This document shows, piece by piece, positions 17,965 to 28,103 of a stretch of 64,000 nt of DNA. The position numbers and the translations under genes are program-made. The DNA is from Allobosea sp. UNC402CLCol (lineage in GTDB: Bacteria; Pseudomonadota; Alphaproteobacteria; Rhizobiales; Beijerinckiaceae). The notes beneath the pieces were generated by a model. That model was not told where the DNA came from, did not search any database, and worked only from the letters and a program-made list of their open reading frames with translations. Every line of letters begins with the position of its first letter. Position 1 is the first letter of the stretch. The DNA is taken from contig NZ_JQJJ01000014.1 in assembly GCF_000745475.1 (NCBI RefSeq), forward strand, positions 277,912-341,911. Direction: 5' to 3'.

Positions 17965-19017
17965 TCAGGCGACGCGGCTCGCGAGTTCCACAGCTTCCTC
18001 GGTGACGGTGCGGTTGCGGCCGTCGCGCTTGGCCCGCATCATCGCCTGATCAGCCCGGTCGACGAGGGAGCCGGCGGTGTCGCCGCGGCGATACATGGCG
18101 ACGCCGAGCGAGATCGTGATGCGGCCAAGGTTCTCGTTGGTCGAGCGCTTGATCAGCTCGCGGGTGAGCAGGGCCTGGCGCACCGTCTCGGCGCCGAACT
18201 TTCCGGCGATCAGGTCGGCCTCCGGCAGGATGATCGCGAACTCCTCGCCGCCGAAGCGGCTGATGACTGCCTTGTCCTTGAACTTGTCCTTCATCGTGCG
18301 TGCGACGAGGCGCAGCACCTGATCGCCCGTCAGGTGTCCATGGGCGTCGTTGAAGCGCTTGAAGAAGTCGATATCGGCCATCACTAGCGCGAAGGGCTCG
18401 CGCCGAAGCGTGGCCTGGTCGATCGACTTCTGCAGCATCTCCTCGAAATGGCGGCGGTTGGCGAGGCCGGTCAACGGATCCGTCAGGGCTTCGGCGCGCG
18501 TCGATTCCAGCGCCTCGCGCAGGTTGCGGATCTCGTTAGAGCTGTTGCGCAGCTCCGCTTCGAGCTGGGTCTTGCGCGTCACTTCCTCGCGGGTCGACAT
18601 GACCAGCGCCTCGACCCATTCGCGCAGCTTCTGCCGGTCAGTCATCGGTGGGACATCTTCCGACATCGCCGCCAGCCTACCGTGATAGAGCTCGCTGGAG
18701 CCGAGCGCCTTGTCGATCAGCGCCATCATGCTGTCGATCTCGCCCAGCACCTGCAGGCTGGTGCGCTCCGCCTGCCGCGAGAAGCGCTCGGTATTGATGA
18801 AGCGCTCATAGAGGCTGTCGATATCGGCGGCCGTGACCTTGCCGTCGCTGCCGGCGAGGATGGCGTTCAGTGCCAGGCTGACCGCGGGCATCTCGCCGCT
18901 CAGATGGGCATACCAGACCTCGAAGGCGCGCGGATAGCTCGGTGAATCATGCTGCCGCATGGCGGCGACGACGCGCTCGGCCAGGTCGTGATGGGCGGAA
19001 ACCGGGGCTTCGTCCAT
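17965..19017 (-). CDS. Diguanylate cyclase (GGDEF domain)
   Basis: 350-residue soluble protein with a C-terminal GGDEF domain (about residues 178-340) that makes cyclic di-GMP. The active-site motif is GGEEF at residues 256-260; the metal-binding DIDFFKRFND and TDPLTGLANRRHF are intact, so it should be active. No RxxD inhibitory site lies at the usual spot five residues before GGEEF. The N-terminal 150 residues are helical with a coiled-coil-like stretch before the GGDEF domain and no membrane segment; what signal they sense is unknown. Confidence 0.9.
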   Translation of the reverse strand: MDEAPVSAHHDLAERVVAAMRQHDSPSYPRAFEVWYAHLSGEMPAVSLALNAILAGSDGKVTAADIDSLYERFINTERFSRQAERTSLQVLGEIDSMMALIDKALGSSELYHGRLAAMSEDVPPMTDRQKLREWVEALVMSTREEVTRKTQLEAELRNSSNEIRNLREALESTRAEALTDPLTGLANRRHFEEMLQKSIDQATLRREPFALVMADIDFFKRFNDAHGHLTGDQVLRLVARTMKDKFKDKAVISRFGGEEFAIILPEADLIAGKFGAETVRQALLTRELIKRSTNENLGRITISLGVAMYRRGDTAGSLVDRADQAMMRAKRDGRNRTVTEEAVELASRVA

Positions 19018-19199
19018 ATCATGCCATTCCCGTGCGAAGCGGGTCGCGGCTTTCGGCCACGTCGACTTCGATCATTCAATCGAAGCGGGACATCCTGTCC
19101 GCATATACGGCGGCATGCGCCCGTCCATCGCGAGACTTTCGCACCGCGACGACGGAGATATCAAGTAAAGGCCGTTAAAATCGGGTTTATGCCGCTGCG

Positions 19200-20684
<1,485 letters not shown>

Positions 20685-20845
20685 GCGTATGGCGCTTCTT
20701 CAGAGTCGGTGACACGCGGCGGGATGGGTCCATCAACCGCCACGCTGGCGCGACAACAGTTCCTGCGCGCCTTCGGACCCGTGTGGAATGCAAAGAAAAC
20801 GCGGCAAAGTCAATCACGTAGCCAGAAAAGGACGATTTTTGCCCG

Positions 20846-21541
20846 ATGAAGGACCCGCTCGTTCTCGTCCCCGGCCTCAGTTGCACCGCCGCGCTCTATG
20901 CTCCGCAATGGTCGCGGCTGGCCGATGGCCGCCTCGTTCTGGTCGCAGAACACAGCCGCGACGACAGCCTCGGTGCCATCGCTGAGCGTCTTCTGGCAGC
21001 CGCGCCGCCGCGTTTTGCGCTCTGCGGGCTGTCGATGGGCGGCTATGTCGCCTTCGAGGTGCTGCGCCGGGCACCGGAGCGCGTCACGAGGCTGGCGCTG
21101 CTCGACACCAGCGCCAAGCCGGCGACCCCCGAAAGCAATGAGCCCCGCGCCCAGATGATCGATCTCGCGGAGAAGGGGGCCTATGACAACGTCACGACAC
21201 TGCTCTGGCAGCGCCTGGTGGCGCCCGCCCGGCTGACGGACGAGCCGTTGCGGCTGCTGGTGCGCCGGATGGCCGACGATATCGGCGCCGACGGTTTCGT
21301 GCGTCAGCAGAAGGCCATCATGAAGCGGCCGGATTCGCGACCGGTCCTGACGGGCCTATCCCTTCCGACATTGGTGCTGGTCGGTGAGGAGGACGAGATC
21401 ACCCCGGTGGCGGAGGCGCAGGAAATGGCGGGGCTCGCCGGCGCGAAGGCCCGGCTGGCGACGTTGCCGGGCTGCGGCCATCTCTCGACGCTGGAGGAGC
21501 CGGAACGGGTGGCGGCGGAACTGGCGCGCTGGCTGGCCTGA
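20846..21541 (+). CDS. Alpha/beta hydrolase
   Basis: 231-residue alpha/beta hydrolase fold protein. Oxyanion strand VLVPGLSCTAALY at residues 6-18, nucleophile elbow GLSMGGY (serine near residue 60), acid loop GEEDEITP and catalytic histidine in PGCGHLSTLEEPERV. It resembles small esterases/carboxylesterases found in Alphaproteobacteria; substrate unknown. It is divergent from rhlE and its end nearly touches the end of the opposing small membrane-protein gene (2-base gap). Confidence 0.88.
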   Translation: MKDPLVLVPGLSCTAALYAPQWSRLADGRLVLVAEHSRDDSLGAIAERLLAAAPPRFALCGLSMGGYVAFEVLRRAPERVTRLALLDTSAKPATPESNEPRAQMIDLAEKGAYDNVTTLLWQRLVAPARLTDEPLRLLVRRMADDIGADGFVRQQKAIMKRPDSRPVLTGLSLPTLVLVGEEDEITPVAEAQEMAGLAGAKARLATLPGCGHLSTLEEPERVAAELARWLA

Positions 21542-21543
21542 AA

Positions 21544-21804
21544 TCAGCGGGGCAGGGCGCAGGGGTCGAGCTTCGTCGCGTTCGCAGTCTGGCTGATGGA
21601 GCCGGTGACCATCGGATCGACCGGCTGGCGCTTCGCGGCGGCAAGGCTCGCCTGCGCCAGCTTGTCCCTGTCGAGGCCGGCCGTCTGGTTCGAGACGAAA
21701 TTGGCGGCGATGACCGACAGGAAGGCGATGGCCGCGGCGGCCTTGGCAATGTCGATGGCCGCCGTGCCGCGATTGTTCTTCCAGAACAGTTGGATCAGGC
21801 GCAT
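21544..21804 (-). CDS. Small single-pass membrane protein, unknown
   Basis: 86-residue protein. N-terminal positively charged start MRLIQLFWKNNRGTAAID followed by a hydrophobic helix (about residues 16-38), then a polar tail with MVTGSISQTA. The beginning recalls Flp-type pilins (RGTAAI before the helix), but the rest does not fit and no tad genes are near, so I leave it as unknown. The ATG at 21804 lies in a lower-GC stretch, consistent with a promoter region upstream. Located between an opposing hydrolase gene and a LysR regulator gene in the same direction. Confidence 0.6.
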   Translation of the reverse strand: MRLIQLFWKNNRGTAAIDIAKAAAAIAFLSVIAANFVSNQTAGLDRDKLAQASLAAAKRQPVDPMVTGSISQTANATKLDPCALPR

Positions 21805-21904
21805 TGCGCTCTCCGTGTCCCGTGTCCGCACGGGTATGGCGCAAGCATGCACCGAGAGCGGTAAAAGCTTGGTTAGCCGGATCTTTCCGGAAAGCGCGGC
21901 ATTT

Positions 21905-22846
21905 TCAGGATAAGGGGCCGGTCTCGGCCGATCGCCCTTCGAGGCGCGCCCGATGCTCGCGAAAGAGCTTGCGCAGCGCCGCCAGCACGGCGCCGACGCC
22001 GGCGCGCTGGCGCGAGACGTCATGCGAGAGCAGGTAGATGTCGTCGCCGGTCGCGTCCGGCGGCGGTGCGATGCGCCGGAGGCCGGGGTCGAGATCGGCC
22101 ATGAAGCAGGGCGCCATCGACAGCGCGCCGGCCGAGCGGATGCTTTCATAGCGTGCCGCGGAATCGCCGACTCGGGCCGCAATCGGCCTGCCGGCCGCGA
22201 AACGCAGGATATGATCGTCGATGCGCGAGGAGGTTTCGCGGTTGACCGAGATGATCGGCGCCGTCGCCGGATCGACATCGTGGCGGCAGTAGAGCGCCTG
22301 CATCAGCCGGCCGATCTTCTGCGCGTAATAGCCCGGTTCCGCTGGCGGGTTGCTCATCCTCAGCGCGATGTCGGCTTCCCCACGGGCGAGGCTAAGCCGG
22401 TCGCGCGTGCTGATGATGACGATTTCGACGCCGCCGGCATCCCTGGAGACCGTGGTGGCGTGCATGGTCAGGAACAGGCTGATCGAGGTCGTCGCGGTGA
22501 CGCGCACCGGCGCATTGGCGAGCGGACGAGCGGCATCGGCCCGCGACAGGAAGCGCCGGGTGGCCGCCTCGACCTCACCGGCTTCCGCCGCGAGCTCGAT
22601 GCCGATCGCCGTCGGAACGAGGCGGTTGGCCTCGCGGATGAAGAGCTGGAGGCCGAGATCCTTCTCCAGCACCTTGAGCCTGCGCGTGACGGTGGCCTCG
22701 CTTAAGCCCAGCCGCGCCGCCGCCACGGCCATCGACCCGCCGCTGGCGATGGCGTTGAAGATCCGGATGTCGTCCCAGGAGGCGTTCCCGGCGGGCGCCG
22801 CCAGATCGCCGTCGCGTCGAGATGGAGGTGGAGCAGGCTCGGCCAT
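21905..22846 (-). CDS. LysR-family transcriptional regulator
   Basis: 313-residue regulator. After a proline-rich 22-residue leader, the winged HTH spans about residues 24-83 (WDDIRIFNAIASGGSMAVAA, LSEATVTRRLKVLEKDLG), followed by a substrate-binding-like domain. Among LysR proteins it is close to the group often annotated as unknown-function regulators with a short effector domain; there is no divergent target gene, which makes its regulon unclear. The first true start might be further inside, since the leader is not conserved-looking. Confidence 0.85.
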   Translation of the reverse strand: MAEPAPPPSRRDGDLAAPAGNASWDDIRIFNAIASGGSMAVAAARLGLSEATVTRRLKVLEKDLGLQLFIREANRLVPTAIGIELAAEAGEVEAATRRFLSRADAARPLANAPVRVTATTSISLFLTMHATTVSRDAGGVEIVIISTRDRLSLARGEADIALRMSNPPAEPGYYAQKIGRLMQALYCRHDVDPATAPIISVNRETSSRIDDHILRFAAGRPIAARVGDSAARYESIRSAGALSMAPCFMADLDPGLRRIAPPPDATGDDIYLLSHDVSRQRAGVGAVLAALRKLFREHRARLEGRSAETGPLS

Positions 22847-23011
22847 ATCGTCAGGGACGGCTCGCCGAGCGGGGCGCGGCTTCTGCGATCATGATCGTCC
22901 GGGAAGCGGAAGGGGTTCGACATGCGCGAACCCTGCCAATCCTTTCGCAAGCGGGCAGCCCGGCGGCGCTGAGGTGCAGCCTTGCAGAAATGCCGGGCTC
23001 GCCGCCGGCGA

Positions 23012-25093
23012 TCACAGGTCGATCAGCTCGCCGGCGAAGGCCGCCCGCTCCTGGATGAAGATGAAGCGGGCCTCGGGCTTGTTGCCCATCAGCCGCTCGA
23101 CCGTATCGGAGGTCTCTTCCCTCGCCTCATGGTCCACCATGACCTTGAGCAGCAAGCGCTTGGCCGGGTCCATGGTGGTTTCCTTGAGCTGCTGCGGCAT
23201 CATCTCGCCCAGGCCCTTGAAGCGCGAGATCTCCGGCTTCTTGCCCTTGAAGACGGTCTCGATCAGCTCGTCCTTGTGGGCGTCGTTCCGGGCATAGACG
23301 CTTTTGCCGCCGTGCTGGAGCCGGTAGAGCGGCGGCACGGCAAGGTAGAGATGACCCTTCTCGATCAGCTTCGGCGTCTGGCGCCAGAAGAAGGTGACGA
23401 GCAGGGAGGCGATATGGGCGCCGTCGACATCGGCGTCCGTCATCACGATGACCTTCTCGTAGCGCAGGTCGTCCTCGCGGAACTGCGTGCCGATGCCGCA
23501 GCCGAGCGCCAGGATCAGGTCGGCGAGCTGCTGGTTCTGGTTGAGCTTCTCTCGCGTGGCGTTGGCGACGTTGAGGATTTTGCCGCGCAAGGGCAGGATC
23601 GCCTGGTTGGCGCGGTTGCGCGCCTGCTTGGCAGAGCCGCCGGCCGAGTCACCCTCGACGATGAAAAGCTCGGAGCCGGCCGCGCCGGCATTGGAGCAAT
23701 CGGCGAGCTTGCCGGGCAGGCGGAGCTTCCGCGTCGCGGTCTTGCGCGAGACCTCCTTCTCGAGGCGGCGGCGCAGCCGCTCCTCGGCGCGATCCACCGA
23801 CCAGTCGAGCAGGCGCAGCGCCTGCTGAGGTGCGGCGGCAAGCCAGTGGTCGAAGGCGTCGCGCACGGCGTTCTCGACGATGCGGGAGGCTTCCAGCGTC
23901 GCGAGCTTGTCCTTGGTCTGGCCCTGGAATTCCGGCTCGCGGATGAAGACCGAGAGCATGGCGGCGCAGGTCGCCATCACGTCGTCGGAGGTGACCTGCG
24001 CCATGCGCTTCGACTGGCCGATGCGCTCGGCATGGTCGCGCAGGCCCCGCAGCAGGGCGATGCGCAGGCCCTGCTCATGGGTACCGCCTTCGGGAGTCGG
24101 GATCGTATTGCAATAGGAGGAGGAGAAGCCGTCCTCGCCGGTGGCGAGCCAGGCGATGGCCCATTCGAGCGAGCCGTGGCCGCCTTCCTTCGTGATCTTG
24201 CCGGAGAAGATCGGCTCGGCGACGAGGTCCTTGCCCTCGATCTCGCGACCGAGATAGTCGCGCAAGCCGCCGGGGAAGCGGAACACGGCTTCCGCCGCGA
24301 CATCGCCCTCCGGCTTCAGCAGCGCCGGCGCGCAGGTCCAGCGGATCTCGACGCCGCCGAAGAGATAGGCCTTGGAGCGCGCCATGCGGAACAGGCGGGC
24401 AGGCGAGAAATGCGCGCCTTCGCCGAAGATCTGGGCATCCGGGTGAAAGCGCACCTTAGTGCCGCGCCGGTTGGCGACCGCGCCGACCGTCTCAAGCGGG
24501 CCTTGGGGCAGGCCGCGCGAGAAAACCTGCCGGTAGAGCGTCTTGCCGCGCGCGACCTCGACCTCCAGCCGGTCGGAGAGCGCATTGACGACGGAGACGC
24601 CGACGCCATGCAGGCCGCCCGAGGTCTCATAGGCCTTGGAGTCGAATTTGCCGCCGGCATGCAACGTCGTCATGATGACTTCGAGCGCCGACTTGCCGGG
24701 GAATTTCGGATGCGGGTCGACCGGGATACCGCGGCCATTGTCCGTCACCGCGATCGAGCCGTCCTCGAACAGTTCGACGTCGATGAAGGTGGCGTGGCCG
24801 GCCACGGCCTCGTCCATGGCGTTGTCGATCACCTCGGCGAAGAGGTGGTGCAGCGCGCGCTCGTCGGTGCCGCCGATATACATGCCCGGCCGACGGCGGA
24901 CGGGCTCGAGCCCCTCCAGCACCTCGATGGCGGAGGCGTCATAGCCGGTCTCGGACAGGGTTCCGTTGCGCGGAGCTCCCGCGCCGCTGCGCGGCGCTTT
25001 TGGAGTCTCGGCGGGTGCGCGCAGTTCCGGCTTCGGGCCAGCCTCAGCCGGCCGCTCCGCGTCCGAGCCGAAAAGATCGCCATTCTCCGCCAT
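23012..25093 (-). CDS. parE: DNA topoisomerase IV subunit B
   Basis: 693-residue ATPase subunit of topoisomerase IV, which unlinks daughter chromosomes. GHKL ATPase motifs: EVIDNAMDEA, DNGRGIPVDPHP, GGLHGVGVSVVNALS; TOPRIM motifs: VEGDSAGGSAKQ with PLRGKILNV, and MTDADVDGAHI. The sequence lacks the long C-terminal insert of GyrB and reads as ParE. A 45-50-residue N-terminal tail, rich in alanine and proline, precedes the conserved ETGYDASAIEVLEGLE segment; tails of this sort are common in Alphaproteobacteria. Confidence 0.95.
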   Translation of the reverse strand: MAENGDLFGSDAERPAEAGPKPELRAPAETPKAPRSGAGAPRNGTLSETGYDASAIEVLEGLEPVRRRPGMYIGGTDERALHHLFAEVIDNAMDEAVAGHATFIDVELFEDGSIAVTDNGRGIPVDPHPKFPGKSALEVIMTTLHAGGKFDSKAYETSGGLHGVGVSVVNALSDRLEVEVARGKTLYRQVFSRGLPQGPLETVGAVANRRGTKVRFHPDAQIFGEGAHFSPARLFRMARSKAYLFGGVEIRWTCAPALLKPEGDVAAEAVFRFPGGLRDYLGREIEGKDLVAEPIFSGKITKEGGHGSLEWAIAWLATGEDGFSSSYCNTIPTPEGGTHEQGLRIALLRGLRDHAERIGQSKRMAQVTSDDVMATCAAMLSVFIREPEFQGQTKDKLATLEASRIVENAVRDAFDHWLAAAPQQALRLLDWSVDRAEERLRRRLEKEVSRKTATRKLRLPGKLADCSNAGAAGSELFIVEGDSAGGSAKQARNRANQAILPLRGKILNVANATREKLNQNQQLADLILALGCGIGTQFREDDLRYEKVIVMTDADVDGAHIASLLVTFFWRQTPKLIEKGHLYLAVPPLYRLQHGGKSVYARNDAHKDELIETVFKGKKPEISRFKGLGEMMPQQLKETTMDPAKRLLLKVMVDHEAREETSDTVERLMGNKPEARFIFIQERAAFAGELIDL

Positions 25094-25382
25094 CGCGCCA
25101 AATGCTTCCTGATTCGCAACGCTAAACTCTAGCGCATTCCGACCCGTCCTGCGCTTCGCGGCCGCTTATAGACCGTGCCGGCCGCTATAAAAACCTCGCC
25201 TTCCACATCTGTCAGGAGCCATGCGCCGCCCGCCGTCATCGACAGGTCATGGATCGCCGTGAACCTCTGCTGGAACCCGGTTCATTCAGGCTGCGTTAAG
25301 CGGCACGGACCAGGATGGTGTGCGTGATCGGGCCTATGCGGCGATTTGCAATGCGCTAAGATCAGCCTAGGGGGAGGTCGCC

Positions 25383-25583
25383 GTGGTGTCGCGTCAGTCG
25401 TTTCCTGTGACGAGAATGGCCGGGCTTCAGCGCGCTGCGCGTCTGGCCGGCGAGTCCTTCGGCTATGAGGATGCCCGCGTCGTGGCGGAAGCGCCGCGCC
25501 TGGACTGGACGTCTTCGCGAGGGCTCTGGTGGCTCGCTGCCGTTGCGGCAGGCGCCGGTTTCGCCGTCCTGCACTTCTCCTGA
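25383..25583 (+). CDS. Small membrane protein, unknown
   Basis: 66-residue reading frame starting with GTG, preceded by a strong purine-rich GGGGGAGG site 5 bases upstream. The first 45 residues are polar with basic patches; the last 20 (GLWWLAAVAAGAGFAVLHF) form one membrane helix with a very short tail, so it may be tail-anchored. I recognise no family. The good ribosome site and the following hairpin at 25622 support a real gene; length makes it uncertain. Confidence 0.5.
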   Translation: MVSRQSFPVTRMAGLQRAARLAGESFGYEDARVVAEAPRLDWTSSRGLWWLAAVAAGAGFAVLHFS

Positions 25584-25621
25584 TCACTGACGGCTGGGGG
25601 CGCAGCGCCCTTTCCGGATCG

Positions 25622-25649
25622 TGCCGGCGCCCATGCCCGGGCGCTGGCA
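25622..25649 (+). terminator. Strong hairpin, possible terminator of the small gene at 25383
   Basis: Eleven-base-pair stem (TGCCGGCGCCC with GGGCGCTGGCA, one G-U pair) and 6-nt loop, 38 bases after the stop at 25583. It lacks a clean T-run (TCCGGTTCATTG follows), so it may instead be a stability element. Confidence 0.4.
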
Positions 25650-25806
25650 TCCGGTTCATTGTTCGGTCCGGTGCTCCCTCGACGCGAAATATCAACCTTT
25701 CGGCCCTACGCCTGACGGTGGAGGGTTTCGCGCGTGAACGGTGCCATCATTGCCAGTGCCGGCCTGACAGGCCGCGTCGCCGCCACTGTCGCAAGCTGAG
25801 GCCGCG

Positions 25807-27189
25807 ATGGCGAAGATCGCTGCGCTCGGAGCCTATATCTACCAGGCCGTTCTGGCGCTGGGGCTGTTGCTCGTTGTCGCGCACCGGCTGCCGGCGGCGG
25901 AGTTCACGGCCTATTCGCTGTTCATCTCGGTCGTGCAGTTCGGGGCGATCGCTTGCTTCGAGTGGATTCGCTTCGCCTGCAGCCGCTTCTATCCCGGCCC
26001 TGACGCGCAGAGCGAGGCGACCGAGCGCGGAACCATCACCTCGGAATTCCTGGCCTGTTGCGGGTTTTGCGCTGTCGGTGCGCTGATCGCGTGGTTCTGC
26101 GGCGTGCCGGCACCGGTCGCGGGGCTCGGCGCGGTCGCGGCGATCGTGCAGGGCGGCAGCGAGATCCATCTCACCATGCTGCGCTTCCGGCACGCCTTCC
26201 GGCTGTTCTCCTGGATGCAGGCCCTGCGCGCCTCGCTGATGGCCATCGGCACGCTGGCCGGCGCCTGGGCCGGGGCGGATTTCGCCCATGTCCTCGGCGG
26301 CGTCATGGCGGGCTATCTCGCCTATCTCGTCCTGGCGATCCTGGTCTCGCGGGGCGGTTTCGGCGAACCGGGGCGCTGGAGCCTCGAGGCGACGCGCCGG
26401 CATCTCGCCTATGGTGGGATCTCCGCGGGAGCCTCGGTCGCCGCGATGCTGGCACCGCTCGGGCTGAAGGCGATCTTCACGGCCACGTTGGGAGGGCAGG
26501 CGGCCGCCGCGCCGCTGCTGGCGCTCGATCTGTTGCAGCGCCCCTTCGTCCTGATCGTCTCGGCGATCTACGCCATCCGTTATCCTTCGCTCGTACAGCT
26601 CTTCGACCGCGATGGCGGCAGCGGCGAATTCCGCCGCGAGCTCGGGCGTTACTATGCCTTGCTCGCCGGCTTCTCGGCGATGGGCGCCGCGGCCGTGCTC
26701 AGCCTGCTGGCCGTCGCCACGACGCTGCTGATCGCGCCCGAGCTGCGCGAATCCTTCCTGCGTGTCGCGCCCCTCATCACGTTCACGGCGCTGATCCGGG
26801 CCATCGTGCAGACCCTGTTGCCGACGGCGGCCCATCTCCAGCGTCGGTTGGCGGCGATCGCCGGGCTCGCCGTATTCGATTCTGCGCTGATGTGCGCCGG
26901 CGCTCTGGCCGCCACGGCGTGGTTCGGCGGAACGGATTTCACGATCTCGGCCGGTGCGGCCGTCGGAGCGCTTGTCGCGCTCGCCGGCGGCCTGCTGCTG
27001 CTGCGCCTGCTGCCATTCGAGATGCCACGGCTGCCGCTCGCCTCCGCCCTGCTGGCCATCGTCGCGGCCTGGGCGATATCGACCTGGCTTGGCGGGAACG
27101 CGGTGCTCGCCGCTGCGGCCGGGCTCGGCGCGACGATGCTCGCGAGCCTGCCCGCCTTGCCTCGCATGCTGCGATGGCTGGCGCATTGA
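25807..27189 (+). CDS. Polysaccharide flippase-like membrane protein
   Basis: 460-residue protein with about 12-14 hydrophobic segments spread evenly along its length, starting directly with a helix after MAKIAALGAYIYQA. The pattern and the starting segment (flippases of the Wzx/MOP superfamily begin with a short amphipathic stretch leading into TM1) suggest a lipid-linked sugar exporter for exo- or lipopolysaccharide. Followed 7 bases later by a family 2 glycosyltransferase gene, consistent with one operon. Assignment rests on topology and neighbours. Confidence 0.7.
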   Translation: MAKIAALGAYIYQAVLALGLLLVVAHRLPAAEFTAYSLFISVVQFGAIACFEWIRFACSRFYPGPDAQSEATERGTITSEFLACCGFCAVGALIAWFCGVPAPVAGLGAVAAIVQGGSEIHLTMLRFRHAFRLFSWMQALRASLMAIGTLAGAWAGADFAHVLGGVMAGYLAYLVLAILVSRGGFGEPGRWSLEATRRHLAYGGISAGASVAAMLAPLGLKAIFTATLGGQAAAAPLLALDLLQRPFVLIVSAIYAIRYPSLVQLFDRDGGSGEFRRELGRYYALLAGFSAMGAAAVLSLLAVATTLLIAPELRESFLRVAPLITFTALIRAIVQTLLPTAAHLQRRLAAIAGLAVFDSALMCAGALAATAWFGGTDFTISAGAAVGALVALAGGLLLLRLLPFEMPRLPLASALLAIVAAWAISTWLGGNAVLAAAAGLGATMLASLPALPRMLRWLAH

Positions 27190-27196
27190 GGGACGG

Positions 27197-28096
27197 ATGC
27201 ATGATCGGAACGCTCCAGCCATGAAGATCGTCGTCGGGATCGCGACCGCCGGGCGCCGGGAGGTGCTTTGCGACACGCTCGCCGAGCTCGCGCGGCAGGA
27301 ACGGCTGCCGGCGGAGATCCTGATCTGCCCGGCGCAGGAGGAAGATGTCGACTGGTCCTTCGCCGAGACGCTCACCGTGCCGGTCAGGCGGGTCGCGCCG
27401 CGGCAGGGGCTGTGCGTGCAACGCAATGCCATTCTCGACGCGATCGGCGATGCCGAGCTGCTGCTGTTCTTCGACGATGATTTCCTGCCGGCCCCGTCCT
27501 TCGTCACCGAGGCGGAGGCGTTGCTCGGCCGCGAAGGCGACATCGTCGTCGCGACCGGACAGGTGCTTGCCGACGGCATCCACGGGCCCGGCCTCGCTGC
27601 TGCGGAAGCCCGGGCGATCCTGGCACGGGACATCGCGCCGGCGGAGGCGCGGTTGACGCCGGTCGAGAATGCCTATGGCTGCAACATGGTATTCCGGGTC
27701 GCGGCGATCCGGGCGGCGGGGGCGCGTTTCGACGAGAACCTGCCGCTCTATGGCTGGCAGGAGGACACCGATTTCTGCCAGCAGCTCGCCGGGCAGGGGC
27801 GGATCGTGCATTCGACCGCGCTGCGCGGTGTGCATCGCGGCAGCAAGCGCGGACGGACCTCCGGTCTGCGCTTCGGCTATTCGCAGATCGCCAACCCGGT
27901 CTATCTGGTGCGCAAGGGCACGCTCAGGCCGCGCCGCGCTCTGCGGCTTGCCGCCGGCAATGTCGCGGCGAATATCGGCGGCAGCCTCAAGCCGAACAAC
28001 CCCGTCGACCGGATCGGCCGGCTGAAGGGGAACTGCCTCGCTTTCTGGGACCTGCTGCGCGGGCGGCTCGCGCCGCAGCGGATCCTGTCGCTGTAA
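27197..28096 (+). CDS. Glycosyltransferase family 2
   Basis: 299-residue inverting glycosyltransferase (GT-A fold). KIVVGIATAGRREVLCDTL opens the nucleotide-sugar-binding domain; the metal-binding DXD motif is FFDDDFLP (about residue 92), and YGWQEDTDFCQQL carries the acceptor-side ED motif. No membrane helices; likely acts at the inner face of the cytoplasmic membrane in polysaccharide assembly with the upstream flippase. ATG 27197 is chosen because of the GAGGGACGG site just before it; an in-frame ATG at 27221 directly before KIVVG has no such site. It is convergent with the family 4 gene. Confidence 0.85.
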   Translation: MHDRNAPAMKIVVGIATAGRREVLCDTLAELARQERLPAEILICPAQEEDVDWSFAETLTVPVRRVAPRQGLCVQRNAILDAIGDAELLLFFDDDFLPAPSFVTEAEALLGREGDIVVATGQVLADGIHGPGLAAAEARAILARDIAPAEARLTPVENAYGCNMVFRVAAIRAAGARFDENLPLYGWQEDTDFCQQLAGQGRIVHSTALRGVHRGSKRGRTSGLRFGYSQIANPVYLVRKGTLRPRRALRLAAGNVAANIGGSLKPNNPVDRIGRLKGNCLAFWDLLRGRLAPQRILSL

Positions 28097-28103
28097 GGGC
28101 CAG

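Noticed and set aside
21544..21804. Flp-type pilin subunit
   Set aside because: Only the RGTAAI stretch before the helix resembles Flp; no glutamate-tyrosine cleavage site and no tad genes nearby.
22982..25132. 716-codon plus-strand frame opposite parE
   Set aside because: parE on the minus strand has every expected motif; this frame has none.
25165..25190. TTATAG-N13-CTATAA dyad upstream of parE
   Set aside because: Explained as well by a direct repeat of GGCCGCT(T)ATA in AT-rich promoter DNA; too weak to name as an operator.
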